A program made the position numbers and the translations under genes. Of a DNA stretch of 64,000 nt, positions 32,069 through 43,559 are shown piece by piece. This DNA is from Takakia lepidozioides (Eukaryota; Streptophyta; Takakiopsida; Takakiales; Takakiaceae). Each line of letters begins with the position of its first letter. Within the stretch, counting starts at the first letter, position 1. The stretch is from contig CM060731.1 in NCBI GenBank assembly GCA_030704615.1, positions 7,502,001-7,566,000 of the forward strand, in the 5' to 3' direction. The notes under the pieces were generated by a model. It was not told the origin of the DNA and ran no database searches. It worked only from the letters and a program-made list of their open reading frames with translations.

Positions 32069-34135
32069 TCCCTGCCTCCTTCAGCTATCCCTGCCCTGAC
32101 AAACAATAATGTATAAATCCTCTCCTCTTGCTGCTAGCAAACACACGACAGACGGCGACGACGACCCAAATTTTATCTAGCAAACACCCCAACCTACTTG
32201 AGACACTACTTCCTATGCTGAATCACTGACAAGACTTTGAAAATGTCTTGGGAAGAGAGGGAGGATCACTACGAAAGCATTTCACCGTATCTTGTTGCCT
32301 GCTTCTGCTTTAACATAACAGGCGTTCACCTTTCTGTCTCGATTGTCCCACAATTGACTAGGGATTGAAGAATATTCCTTCCACAGCTTCCCCTCCTCAC
32401 TGTTATTTGTTTTTGGATATTTGCCTGCAACCCATTGGCTGTAACGTGTCAAAAACACTCGGAACCAGCATGGATACACTCGATGAGCTAACTTACAATG
32501 ATTAGAAAAACTAAGGATAATATGATAAGAGGACAAAACAAGCCTAAACAAGTTGAAGAAGAAGGCACCCTCACCACTTTGTGCTTGACCGTGTGCCATG
32601 GAAGCAAACATTTCTTTAACCCAAGGAGGATTCAACCAACACTCAGTCCAAAGGACCTCTTGTACAGACTGCTTATGTTTGTAGTCTGGTGATCTTGGAT
32701 TGATCTGTCAAAACCACCAGGGTGCAGCTGAGCAGCCATAGTTTTAAGCACATCGTCCTAACACCCAGCAAACCCTTCCGGTACCTTGTAAAGTAACAGG
32801 AAAAATCTTGGGCAATGCATTTTCATGGCTTGCTTAGGACGAACAAACTATGAAACCGACAGGAAGAGTCACTTATGCAGAACAGACAAACTCCTTCACA
32901 TCATGCCTGCAGAAAGCTGCACCTTGCCATTCCACCATTGTGAAGGATCTTTAAAGCACTCTTGCCAGCACTGTTCCATGCTCCATGGTTGACCTTCATT
33001 CCAGATACTCCAAGAGCATCAAAACTTTGATAGGTTCTTTTATGGGGAGTATTAGTGTAGTTCTTGACAACATCCATGCAAGTCACTCTGGGCTCAATCT
33101 GAAGTAGCACCATGAGGAACATACAAGTGTATCCACACTTGCTAAATAAGCTTGTGCATTACACGGTTGCCCCTCTAGTAAGGCTCATTGTGAGTCACAC
33201 TCACTTGTGTCCTCAAGGTTCAAAGGACCTCCACCATCTGCGCCAGAATCAAAACCACAATATGATATCTTCCCGCCATCACCACCATACTGTTCTCGAC
33301 CTTATGTTAGTTTTCTTTCGCCCAATGAGGATTGAACCAACCCCTCTATCCACATGACCTCTTGTATACACTGTAGTATGGAGATTGTGCATTCACTGTG
33401 AGAACCACCAGGATACAGATGAACAACCACAGTTATTCCAAGCCAACTCTCCCCAGTACCTTTCCCACTACAGTGGAGAATCCTTAGGCAACCTACTTTC
33501 TCGCCCTGCTTGAATAAAATTTCCTACGATAATGATAGTAAGTTCTGCTTTTTCAAAACAAACCGAGATTCAAAGTCAACTCAACAACAAGGGGTATAAT
33601 CCAGTCCACCAAATATCATTACACCAGAGTCCTCAAAATCCTTCTATAACGGACTACTTCACTCCAAATGAAGAAAGCGCACCTTGCTACCGCTGTATTC
33701 CCACCATTGTGAAGGATCTTCAAAGTACTCCTGCCATTCCATGCTCCAGCGTTGACCTACATTCAACAAACCAGAAGGTCGAAGAGGACGGTTAAGTCCT
33801 TATCTACTTCATCGACCAAATTAGATTGGTTTGGGCTCCCAAACCTGGATCCTACAACGCACACAACACAGCAAATTCAGAAAAGAAACCGCAGAGCATT
33901 TCGTATTATTACCTAATTTCATTGACATTCCCAAAGGTTTGGGAAGCGCCATAGCCACCATTTGCAAGGTACTCCGTTCTTGGCGCATTGCCAAACGGGA
34001 TGTCGCTATGTGCTTCCCAGCCCAGCCCTCTAATCCGCACGATGTGAAGCCTCTCCAATGACCGAATTGAGAAGACGGGGCCCTGGCTATGGAGTCCGCA
34101 TGAGCACTTGGGAGGACGCCGGAGCACGTTGCCAT
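31950..34135 (-). CDS. OSB-like exons upstream of PPR locus 2 (split PDF motifs)
   Basis: The ATG at 34135 opens a transit-like leader (MATCSGVLPSAHADSIARAP) to a donor near 33914. The next block reads NRPLRPSGLLNVGQRWSMEW then QEYFEDPSQWWEYSGSK|GT near 33690, with a one-base frame break near 33800. A second motif starts with EQCWQECFKDPSQWWNGK|GT (about 32990-32930) and resumes after an intron with PDYKHKQSVQEVLW ... NPPWVKEMF (32695-32605). A third starts with KLWKEYSSIPSQLWDNRDRK|GT (about 32385-32325) and resumes as KHKSTNDSLWI ... KKPAWVDDQ in the PPR exon (32030-31960). Each PDF motif is split by an intron at the same point. The exon chain runs straight into the PPR exon, suggesting one OSB-PPR-DYW gene. 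The second half of the first motif (33400-33320) is damaged. Confidence 0.55.
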
Positions 34136-34199
34136 CCCCACCAGTCAGTGAGGAAAGATCATCAAGCTTCAAGGATCACCCATATTCCATTTCTACGGA

Positions 34200-36470
34200 T
34201 CTTTATTTCGCCATCTCCATAGTACGTGCCAATCTCTCTCCCTCTCTTTCTCTAACTCTGTCCATTCCGCCAAACGTCACCAATCCCCACCAAAAGGACA
34301 TCCTCTGAGCATGCCGCAATCCGCATCAGTAACATTGCATGAGAGCTCAAACCAGAGCAAGCAAGAGATCAAGGACCTAGTGTTCCATGTAGTTCAACTA
34401 ACTTAGAATTGAAGGGCGGACCCACCCTCAAACTGCACGAAATCATCCAGGGTTTAGGGTTTAAGGTCGCATTTTGGGGTTTAGGGGTCAGCCTTGGAGT
34501 GAAAGAGACGATAATTTGTTTGAAATGCCCTCACTCCCAGTTTGTCCTGATGTATTTCCATGGGCACCTGGGGGTGCCCAAACAAGCCTCCCACATCGGC
34601 CCTGTAGAGCTTCAAAGACTTGGTTGTACACTCTGTACGTGACGCTTGTGAATTTTCCGAACCACATTGCTTGAAGTTTGCTTCAAACAGTTTCCTGCCG
34701 ACTGTTTTAAATTTTTTAGAACCCATGATTTCCCTACATAATATGATTGATAATAATAAGTAAGGTAGCGGTATCTTAAAGTGTGTCTTTAACCCCTAAA
34801 GGCCGGTGCGACCCGATCGGGTCGCAGCCATTTTTATCCACGAATAGCTTCCGTGGATGTACTTGGATGAAAAAAGTTGCCGAAGGAAAGGTGAGCGCAA
34901 CGTGGAGCTGCGCGCGAGGGAATCTATTGCGCCCCCATCGGACAAAATCTCAGGCCGCCACGATTTTTCTAAGCCCTCGAATCCATGACCAGGGCCCGTT
35001 GACATGCCACGTGGCAGTAACTGTGTGCACCCTTCTACACTTGTGCTTTTGGATTTTTCTAAAATCAATTTCACATTCCTGTTCAACTTTGGGCAATGCA
35101 GGATTGCACCAGAGGAAAGTGCATTTGGTTACAATGTGCAGGATGTATGCAACATTTTCTTTGTCACTGCCAAGTGCATCCCCCCTAAAACCAGCTAGTA
35201 GATTTTTTTGGAATTTGGTCCTCCAATTTCAGGAGGAAATCTCTAACCCACCAAGGAATTTGTCTAAGTTGGTCCGGACTGAACAAAAAAAATTGTGATG
35301 GTAAATTTCCTTGGTTAAAGTGATTTTTTCTGTCTACATTTGCTTGGACTTGATAAATCCACCATGGTAATTTGTTATAATCTCCCTAAATTGACGGTCA
35401 TTTCTTCTGAAATTCGGTTAGTAGCTGCGTGGAGTAGGTAAGAACCAGTTAGTACGGTTCAACGGTTCAATTCCCTGGATGAACCCCTGCTGGCAGATAC
35501 GGGGTTATTCATGACAGTGGGTCCCATTGTTGGGCTATTTTCCAATTTGGCTCCTGGCGCTTAGGGGTTAAGCACTATACACTGCTCAAAAGGTGCAATG
35601 TCACAAAAATTACATGGGCAGATCAGCAAATGAAGCAACAAATTCTTTATGCAAAACACAAAATTTTCCGTTCACAGATGTAATATACATGATTATCAAA
35701 GTTAAGGTACACATTATCCCACTTCTACTCAATAGGTCCCCCTGAATGCAATATATTCCTCCTTGATATAAGCATAAAGGTGCCATGTGTGCACATACAT
35801 TGATCCCCAAAACTATCCAAAACCAAGCCATGTACGTGATCAGAGCCAACTGCCTCTCACCGTGGAATTGCGTCCAACTACCTATAATAATGAACGCCAC
35901 TATACCTAATACTAAGACCCAGAACCCACGGAAGGATCTAGAACTTTCCTTGCATGGATGACGATCTGTACAAAAATTGAGCATACACATAGCATATATG
36001 AACCCTAAGTTTGCCATGAATTGTCCGACAACACGTCATACATGGCCATCTCAGAACCGTAAACTAGTTGACCCGTGTACACCAGCCTCCCTCGTTTCTA
36101 GTTCTCCCGCCATCCCTGTGCAGCTCCTGCCACAGACCAGCTCTGCTCGTCGGTTACTTAACTTACTTACTTAGATCCATGGTGCCTCCCTTATGCTGCC
36201 TCTCGTTGCCCGATCACACTCCTCAATGGTGTCACGTGCGGGACCCCACGTAACTGCTCTCCGTGTGCCTAGGCAGGAGCCACAGTGACAAGCTAGCTGC
36301 TATCTTCACTTGCCTTCTTTGCTCGACGTCGTCGTATTGCCATGGCTTGGTTATGCCTGCAGATTAGGGGTGTCGATCCACAGAACGGGGCATGGTGCCT
36401 GAAAGGCCCTCCCGACTTCAATAGTGCATGCAGGTGATTGCCATACTCCCCCAATGCCTTGTTTGTCCAC
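34200..36470. other. No assignable gene; one possible membrane-protein ORF
   Basis: The only notable frame is 36017-35610 (minus, 135 codons). It has three hydrophobic stretches (FWVLVLGIVAFIIIGSW; LALITYMAWFWIVLGINV; IMCTLTLIIMYITSV), which could span a membrane. Its family is unknown and chance cannot be excluded. The rest shows no supported feature. Confidence 0.3.
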
Positions 36471-36476
36471 TGTGCG

Positions 36477-38040
36477 TCATACGCTGTTTTTGGCTGCAGC
36501 TTCTGCCTTTCTGATCCGAGTTGCCTCTTGTTTGTCTAATTTCTCTACCGCCCTCTTCTCTCGTGCAATGCGCTGGTCCTCTTGTTTCTTCACTTTAGCT
36601 GCAACTGCTTCTGCTTTGAGTCGTGCTTTCTGCTCTAGGGAATTGACGTAGTCGTCGCTAGTCATAATTATGGATTTAGAATAATCGATCAAAATTTGTC
36701 CATCTTGAGTCACTCGCCTTCTGTTGGGTGCAGGAGCCTCTGGTTGGGTGAGGAAACGTGTTATACGGTTCGGACCCGTGTATGCAAGCATTGACAGTTC
36801 CCGATCGGGGGGAAGCGGTTGAGACTCCTGGCTGCTTGCAGGGATATCCTCATCAACAACCTCATTTGTGGGCTCCTCATCGTGACCTCCATCTGTACAT
36901 AATAGTGCATACACTCTTCTTGGGTTTCGGAAACCATATTGCCAATCACCTCCTCAATAGCTGGATCTGGTCTCTAGTCCTCATCTGATGCCTGATCGTC
37001 AACGCAGCTGGTGTGATCTTCATTTGTTGCAGGTGGCTCTTGTGCAAAACTAGATGATGGGCCCATCTTGTTTGCCATGGCAGTAGGCCTCAGAGGCCAA
37101 ATCCCTGTGGTTCACTTCTGACAATGCTTTTTTCAGTCCCAAAGAAACCCATTGCGCTAGATTCTCTTTCTTGGCTGTCTTCCCTTTGTTTGCTATACTC
37201 CACATGTCCCATAGTTCCAAAACGCAGACTTGAAAGGCTTGAACACGGAGACATCTAGAGGTTGCAGTGCGTGCGACGTGTGGGATGGCAACGTGATCAG
37301 ATCCAACCCAACGGACCTAGCTTCATGGACAACATTGATTGTCACATGGCTATTATGGCCATCAAGGATCATCAGGTTCTTCTCTCCTGTGTAATCTCAT
37401 TCCCCATGCTTCTCACTGCTGCAATAAAATGTAGGATCCATCTGGAAAATAGGATCCGTGTCATCCAGGCTTTTTCTTGCATTGCCATTGTGGCTCCTGT
37501 CTCACATCGCTCAATATAGTTGCGACGAAACCATTTGCCTTTGAAGATATAAAAAATAGAAATTGAACTACCTGCTGCATTGATGCAGGTTGATACAGAG
37601 AGCCACTTTCTCTCGTCTGGACAAATGGAGTGCACCTGGCGAGATCCAGTCTTTGCGAGTACTATGGCCCCTCCATTTCTTCCTGCCTGCGCCCCCGACT
37701 CATCGCAGTTCCAGATCCGAGATTCATCATAGTTGTTTCTGTTGTACATATCACCTAGGTTAGTGTAGAAGCTGTCAACATTCTCTTGGCAGAGGCCCTT
37801 CGCCCTTCCCTGCTCCAAACCTTGAGCAACTCGTAGGCTTAGATGAGGGTACCTCTTCCTAAACCAACGCAGCCATCCAAAACCGGGTATTCCATTCACA
37901 AACGGTGTAATTCTTATCTGGCAAATCTCTGCCACCTTCAATCTGATTTGAGTTAGTGTCAATGGTGCCCTACATCTTGCATTCTCTCAATGTATGCCAC
38001 CAATAGTTGTTCTTCTACGTCCGTCGAGAGGGGGTTGCTA
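36477..38040 (-). pseudogene. pogo/Tigger-like DDE transposase relic
   Basis: Minus-strand pieces in order: LSTDVEEQLLVAYIERMQDV and GFGWLRWFRKRYPHLSLRVA (CENP-B-type helix-turn-helix). Next comes the DDE_1 catalytic core with IWNCDESGAQ (first Asp, near 37720), NLMILDGHNSHVTINVV (second Asp, near 37370) and LPSHTSHALQPLDVSVFKPF (third Asp, near 37250). The basic, Lys/Arg/Ala-rich tail follows (36914-36477, e.g. RIAREKRAVEKLDKQEATRI). One-base frame changes near 37960 and 37395 and a stop after the third Asp show that it is dead. The domain order and DDD signature are typical of Tc1/mariner-superfamily pogo elements. Its 5' end abuts a CTCATG repeat element. Confidence 0.8.
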
Positions 38041-38262
38041 TTCCATGAGCTCATGAGCGGTGAGCTCATGAGCTCATGAGCGGGCATGGCTAACCCATGA
38101 GCCGCAAAGTAACACACTTCGAATTTCGGCAGATTTTTTTCGGGCCAAAAACTATAAAATAATCAAAAATCGAAGATTTCCGCGCTCATGCTGGAAGCAC
38201 TCCGCTCATGAGTACCAGTGTACGCTCATGACTTGGAGCCCAGGCTCATGGACCGCCAGGCC
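38041..38262. repeat. CTCATG fold-back element, copy 2
   Basis: Begins CTATTCCATGAGCTCATGAG and ends with scattered CGCTCATG words (GCGCTCATGC, CCGCTCATGAG, CGCTCATGAC). The inverted halves can pair. Copies 1 (10.1 kb) and 3 (59.5-59.7 kb) share the CTCATG...AATAGC end. Confidence 0.6.
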
Positions 38263-38284
38263 AGGTCATAGAATAACAGAATTC

Positions 38285-38775
38285 TGGGCAATAACGGCAC
38301 CGAAATTATCCCAGAGGCAGAGACGCAAGCGGAATTAGGATCCGGGTTTGCAGACTCCGAAAACGCAATGGCGACCTATAACCGTGGATAGTACTATTGC
38401 AGAAGTGCAGGATGGTTGGGTATAACGACGCCGTAATTGGGCACAGGAAAAGAAATAGCGCGCTGAAGGCTCGGGAGTGAAGCCAACAACGGTGAAAGTA
38501 ATTGGGCTCTGCCACCCAAATACCCGGCTGCATCCTCCGGAGTGCAGGCGATAACGGCGCCGAAATGGGCCCCGGAAACCAAATACTCGGCTGAAGCCAC
38601 CGGAGTGCAGCCGATAACGGCGCCGAAATTGGGTCCGGAAACCAAATACCCGGCTGAAGGCTGGGGATTGCAACCAATAACGGCGCCGAAATTGACCTGC
38701 GGAAACAAAAATTCTCGGCTGAAGCTTCCGCACTCCATGTAATAACGGCGCCGAAATTGGGCGTCGGAGAGCAAA
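38285..38775. repeat. GGCGCC array III (ATAACGGCGCCGAAATTGGG units)
   Basis: Units with half-palindrome core AATAACGGCGCCGAAATT sit near 38295 (weak), 38428 (weak), 38555, 38617, 38685 and 38750, about 62-68 bp apart. Spacers of the type GGAAACCAAATACCCGGCTG...CCGGAGTGCAG separate them. Only the right half matches array I, so this is a distinct subfamily. Confidence 0.8.
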
Positions 38776-38882
38776 TACCCGCCTTACGGTGAGGGAGGCC
38801 TTGCTCTCATTTTGCTCTTCACTCTTCTCTGTTGTGCCCATCATCTCCTCCCTGCTTTGAGTTCGTGCTGTGTCGTGAGGCC

Positions 38883-39434
38883 ATGTCGTGCCCGAATCAC
38901 ATCTATCGACGCCAGACGGGAGTCATTTTCCCGAAAGCAGACGACATCATTGTCTTCCTGGATGTTTACAGGGACGATCCTCGACTTGTCCAGCTGAGAG
39001 CAATGGAGTTTCTTCCAGGATTGCACGATTCTCCTGGACCCCGGCTGGGGAGCAGGTGGTTCCTACGCATCATGGACCTGGACTTTCCGCATGTGTGGGA
39101 GCCGAACAGATCACGCACAGCGTTGCTGTATCGCTGGAATTGTTGCGAGTGGACGTATGATGAGTGCATAGGTGAAAACTTTACGCGTGGACGGACTGGC
39201 TCGGAAAGTGGGGACATTCTCTTCAGTTATGAGGATGAGGAGGAGGGGAACACAGGGCCCACTGTGAAAATGTCCTTCTACCAAGGGGGCGCTATCGATA
39301 AACACGACATCCTCGTTAGTTTCAACCGGGCGACAGAAACCACTGACATTTTGTTCAAATATAGGCACCCGGTCACTGAGGAGGTCCTTGAGAGGCCAGT
39401 TCGAGTTCCTTCTTCTTGGGCGAGGGGACCATAG
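38883..39434 (+). CDS. Unknown protein, 183 aa
   Basis: ATG at 38883 (MSCPNHIYRRQTG). The frame also extends upstream without an ATG. Composition is balanced and soluble. There are Trp/aromatic-rich strands in the middle (SRWFLRIMDLDFPHVWEPN, LLYRWNCCEWTYDE), an acidic loop (SYEDEEEGN) and then strand-like segments (KHDILVSFNRATETTDILFK). It looks like a beta-rich single domain, but I know no matching family. It lies directly downstream of GGCGCC array III. No intron is evident. Confidence 0.5.
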   Translation: MSCPNHIYRRQTGVIFPKADDIIVFLDVYRDDPRLVQLRAMEFLPGLHDSPGPRLGSRWFLRIMDLDFPHVWEPNRSRTALLYRWNCCEWTYDECIGENFTRGRTGSESGDILFSYEDEEEGNTGPTVKMSFYQGGAIDKHDILVSFNRATETTDILFKYRHPVTEEVLERPVRVPSSWARGP

Positions 39435-39892
39435 GTCTTGCATGCTAGAGTAGACATGTTTCAACTTGCTGACACTCATGGCACATACATTTTCATTCAG
39501 AAATCAAGCAGCTTCCCTGTGCCATATGGGGAATATACAGGCTTCGATAATCTTCTGTTAATGTTATTTGCAATTCACTGCCAGTATGCTGGGACGTGTC
39601 CTTTGTCGTATGGATTGCTGTTTGCACAAGGTGCAGTATGCAAATGCTGGAATGTGCAGTAGGACCCTTCCCACTGGGACACAGAACTAGCAATCTTGTA
39701 AAGGCATCACATTTGCAGAACAGTAACAATGTATTTGTAGCAAATTGGAGTCTTCTCATAAAGGTGGACGAAATTCACATGTAGCCATGGCGATGCGGCA
39801 CCACCAAGTGTATAATTCCTCACAAAAAAATAGGGTGCAAGAAGATGAATGTAATATAATTGCCACTTTCTCTCCTTCCCGAATGTGGAATG

Positions 39893-42800
39893 TCAAGCAG
39901 TCCGACCAGTATCCTGCCGTAGGGCCTTGTGCAGCTCGTTGAAACTCAGTGTTGGAGCATGGATGAACACGTCCACTGCGGATATGCAACTCATGCGCTT
40001 CATAAAAATGTAATAAAGGTGTTTTGCAAGGGACGTATGCTGCATTCCTCGATTCCATAACAAGGAAGTCCTCACAGTTGCAAGCTGGGTACTGTGAAAC
40101 CGTGATTGCATACACGACACTGCGCGCAGCAGACCCGGCTGTTGACAACTGAAATATGCGCCCCATCCCGGGGTGAGGAACATCCCTGCAACCTTGCACT
40201 ATGCAGGGCATTGCAAGAGCGTTGGCCATCCTGGTGTCGTTCGCCTTTGTTGGTGGCCGCCGTCTTTTCAGTTTACCCCACCGATGGGTGGGCCAAGCTG
40301 CGGGGTCACCCACCGGTATGCGGGGCGAAGAGCTTCTCGTGGGAGGAGGATGACGATTGGGAATTGGATTTCGTGGAACGTCTGTCCTCTCCACCAGTCG
40401 AAACCCTGCACTTCCTAGAGCGTCTACCTCCTCCAGGGTAAGATCTGTACCAGTTGCCACAGGCCAGACTGCCGGTGGTTCAGGCATGCCTTGTACACCA
40501 TACTTGGGCTTGCCGAACACACACGACATGATGTCGTGCCTGCAGAACCAAAACTCCTTCAGTGTGGCCTCCACAAACTTTGTGCACACAAATCTCCCTG
40601 TGAAGCAAGGGGCAGGCACACCGCCCTGCGGGCTCCTCCGAATCATCTCATTGCATCTCTGGTTGGTGTCGACACGAACAGCACAACATTTGCCACGAAA
40701 TGTCGGACGGGTCCGTGCAATTCTCCACTGCGAGGCCGACACATCTCGCTCCACGATTGGAATGTTGTATTGGGTAACGAAAACAGGAGCAACATGCCCA
40801 TCCTCGGCATGTTGTCCCGAGTCTGGCAGCGATTCCATGGATGCTGCAGGAGAGGGGGTACGAGTCCTGCTTCGTGGAGGCGTGGGACGCAACATCGTTG
40901 CGCCCCGAGGTTGAGTGCGGATGTTCATATCTGATCTCCATGAATCCCCATCCCCTCCGGGCATGTCCTCAATTCTTCTCTTCACCGGCCGGCTGCGGAC
41001 ATCGCCCTCCAGGCAGTTCCCGTTCCCCCGACTGTGTAACGGCGTTGACCTTATAGTTTCCCGCAATGCAGCAGTCCATTTTTTGGGATCGGTCGAACGA
41101 TGCGCCGCCCTCATCAGCATCTCCTGCCTGTCTGGTCCGATACCCCATTGCTTTCCTCCCAGAAACTGGTAGTAATGAGATTGTTGCATGATGGCCCTCA
41201 CAATATCTTCTGTTGTTGCTGTCAACATGTCAACGAGATGTGCTGCAGAGGAAGCACGCCAGGAAGAGTGCACCGATTCGGCCATGTTCGTCGTCGGATA
41301 TCCGTGTCATCCTCCAAGCTCATGTCCTGTTGAAGGAAATTAGATATGTCACCGATTGTGGAGAATGTCCAAGCACAAAACAGAACAATTGTCAAGTACA
41401 GAAATGTGTTACCTGTCTCATGTAGTCTCCAAACTGGCGGAATCTATAATGCCACCACGCAAGCCACGTTTGCAGTTCTGGCTGATCTTTCACATCCACT
41501 GCCCCTGAAGACACCCACCAGGCGCGTATGGTTGCAAACTCGGTCTCCGCCTCGTCGATGGAATTCGCATTTTTCCACGCTAGGCACATACTGATATGAT
41601 CCTGCCGGTGGCGTGACGCCACGAACCTTTTCGTGTTTTGCGTCAAACTCTGCATGAAGTGGAACCCGCAAGATCTCTCATTTCCTTCCATTGGAGTCTT
41701 TGGGTCGTCCCCATATACCCTCCTAACTGCAGCCCAGTTTGCCTGGGCATTGTCAGCCATGAAGCCCCTAAAATCGGGAGGGGGCAACTTGGCTCTCGCC
41801 ATTTGCTCATTAATTCCGCGCCACATATGCAACTCCGAATCTGTGTCTTCTCCCTTCGTTTCGCAGATAACAATGGTCATCAACTTTCTGCAATGTGGGT
41901 CGTATACATGTGCCCCCATTGTCACCCAATCGTGGTTGGTAATTCGCCGGATGTGGTCAAACATGACCCAACAATTTGAGAGGTCTCCACTGATCATCCG
42001 CTTCACCAAATCGACGCCGCTCCCCGGTCCGCACGTTGACATCTTAAATATGAAGCACTTGTCCATCTCCGAGCCTTGACCAGGAAAGAAGCTGCCTTGG
42101 ATGAAGTCGTAGCCGCATGTGCGTTTCACTTCCAAGATGGAGTGCATGTCTGATCCTCTTCCGATTCATTTCTTGCAGCTGACAATGTGGTTCCTGACAT
42201 TGGGGCTGCACACATGGGGAGACAGCTTCCAGCAGGTCCTTCATGTCCCCCTCGCCCAGCTTCTCTTGTGCTTCCGTCCTCCGACATTATTCTGCCAATT
42301 GCAATCCTATGTGCCGATGCGAGCTGTATCTGTTTTGGTTTTGCACCCGGCCTCAACCTCACCTCCTCCTTGATAATATCCTGGGCTTGTTGAAAAGCGA
42401 CTCTGCAATTGCCTCTGGCGAGGGGGTGCTCATGCTTTCCGATGTGAATGCATGCTCTGGTGCACGCTGGGCCGACGGTCCCGACGTAGTACTGCTTGGC
42501 GTTGCACACTGCCATGCACGTAGGGGCTGCGTTGCAATGGGCACACTTGAACGTCCCTGCAGGAACTCTACCTTGAGGCCAAAATGGGGTCGACGAATTG
42601 CCAATCCAGTCAGTCTCATTCCTGGTGCCTTTGCTAGTGTAATGGTAACATGTGCTCGAGAAACATTTAAGATGCCCAACACACAATACATATCTCACTC
42701 GAACTCCATCACCCAGGTTGGACGATGAAGTTTTGGTGACACACCAAGGGTGGCCGTCATGTTTCCTGTTCATTCCTGCGAGCATGCCGTCTGGGCCTGC

Positions 42801-43545
42801 GCCTGCCGGCACTGGAGGGAACTCGTAGATAGCATTCCCATCCACAACATCAGGCAAAGTTTCCACAGAATGGATTGGAGTTTTGTCGTAATCAAGCCTA
42901 AGAAGGTCACTGGAGCGGGAACCCGTTGTCTTCATCCTCCGCAATATGTCGATTACTGAGCGGACAGAAGTTGAGTCAGACGGTGTATGCTGAACACTCC
43001 TAGTGACGGACGACTTCGAAACATACGATGGAAGGACCATACAGTCTTCATCGTCACTGGATAAGTCCTGGACGACTGTTTCCCTGTTTTCCTGATTTCC
43101 CTTTTCACATGTTTGGGCTTCTCTGCTTGTGAAGAGGTGCCCACATCCTTCACATCTTGCACTCCAGACCCTCTTGTGGAAGGAGGATCAACCAAGTTCC
43201 AGCGTGGGAACTCTTTAGGCACGATTTCACCAATGGCACTGTACCGGATGGATTCAGAAGCTGGGAGCCGCCACTCTTTGCCTTTTCCGAAATCTGCATG
43301 CAGAATGACACGGCACTTTCCACAAAATTTCCATAAGCATCCTTCGTCTCCTCTTCCAAAAACACCGTTCCAGGGCGGAGCCCGAACTTCACACACAAGT
43401 ACTGCTCAGTGACAATCGCAAATCCTTGGTCGCAGGGTATTTTAGCTTTCAGAGAATCAGGATGGAAGTACACGTTGACCCAAACACGGGAGTCCATTTT
43501 GAAGACGGGACCTCTCGGTACGCTCCGCAACGAAGTCCTGCAATG
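39893..43545 (-). pseudogene. MULE-like transposase, copy 1 (SWIM finger)
   Basis: Minus-strand blocks in order: an N-terminal domain from about 43540; a zinc-binding WRKY/GCM- or FLYWCH-like part (HDGHPWCVTKT ... FKCAHCNAAPTCMAVCNAKQ, 42770-42480); then the MULE-type catalytic region (GFMADNAQANWAAVRRVYG, ERSCGFHFMQSL, 41790-41640). A donor CAG|GTAACA follows near 41411, then a further exon from about 41335 with the SWIM finger (YPACNCEDF ... CKHLYYIF once one extra A near 40030 is discounted). MULE transposases cut and paste with a DDE nuclease. Frame breaks near 42240, 41290 and 40030 show decay. Copy 2 is at 56.99-59.24 kb, inverted. Confidence 0.75.
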
Positions 43546-43559
43546 AGAAGAGTGTGTCG

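Noticed and set aside
35610-36017. Possible three-span membrane protein
   Set aside because: Kept only as a note in the regional entry: hydrophobic ORFs arise by chance in such DNA, and no family match was recognised.
40106-40934. Plus-strand ORFs of 111-185 codons
   Set aside because: Antisense to MULE copy 1, whose minus frame carries recognisable domains.
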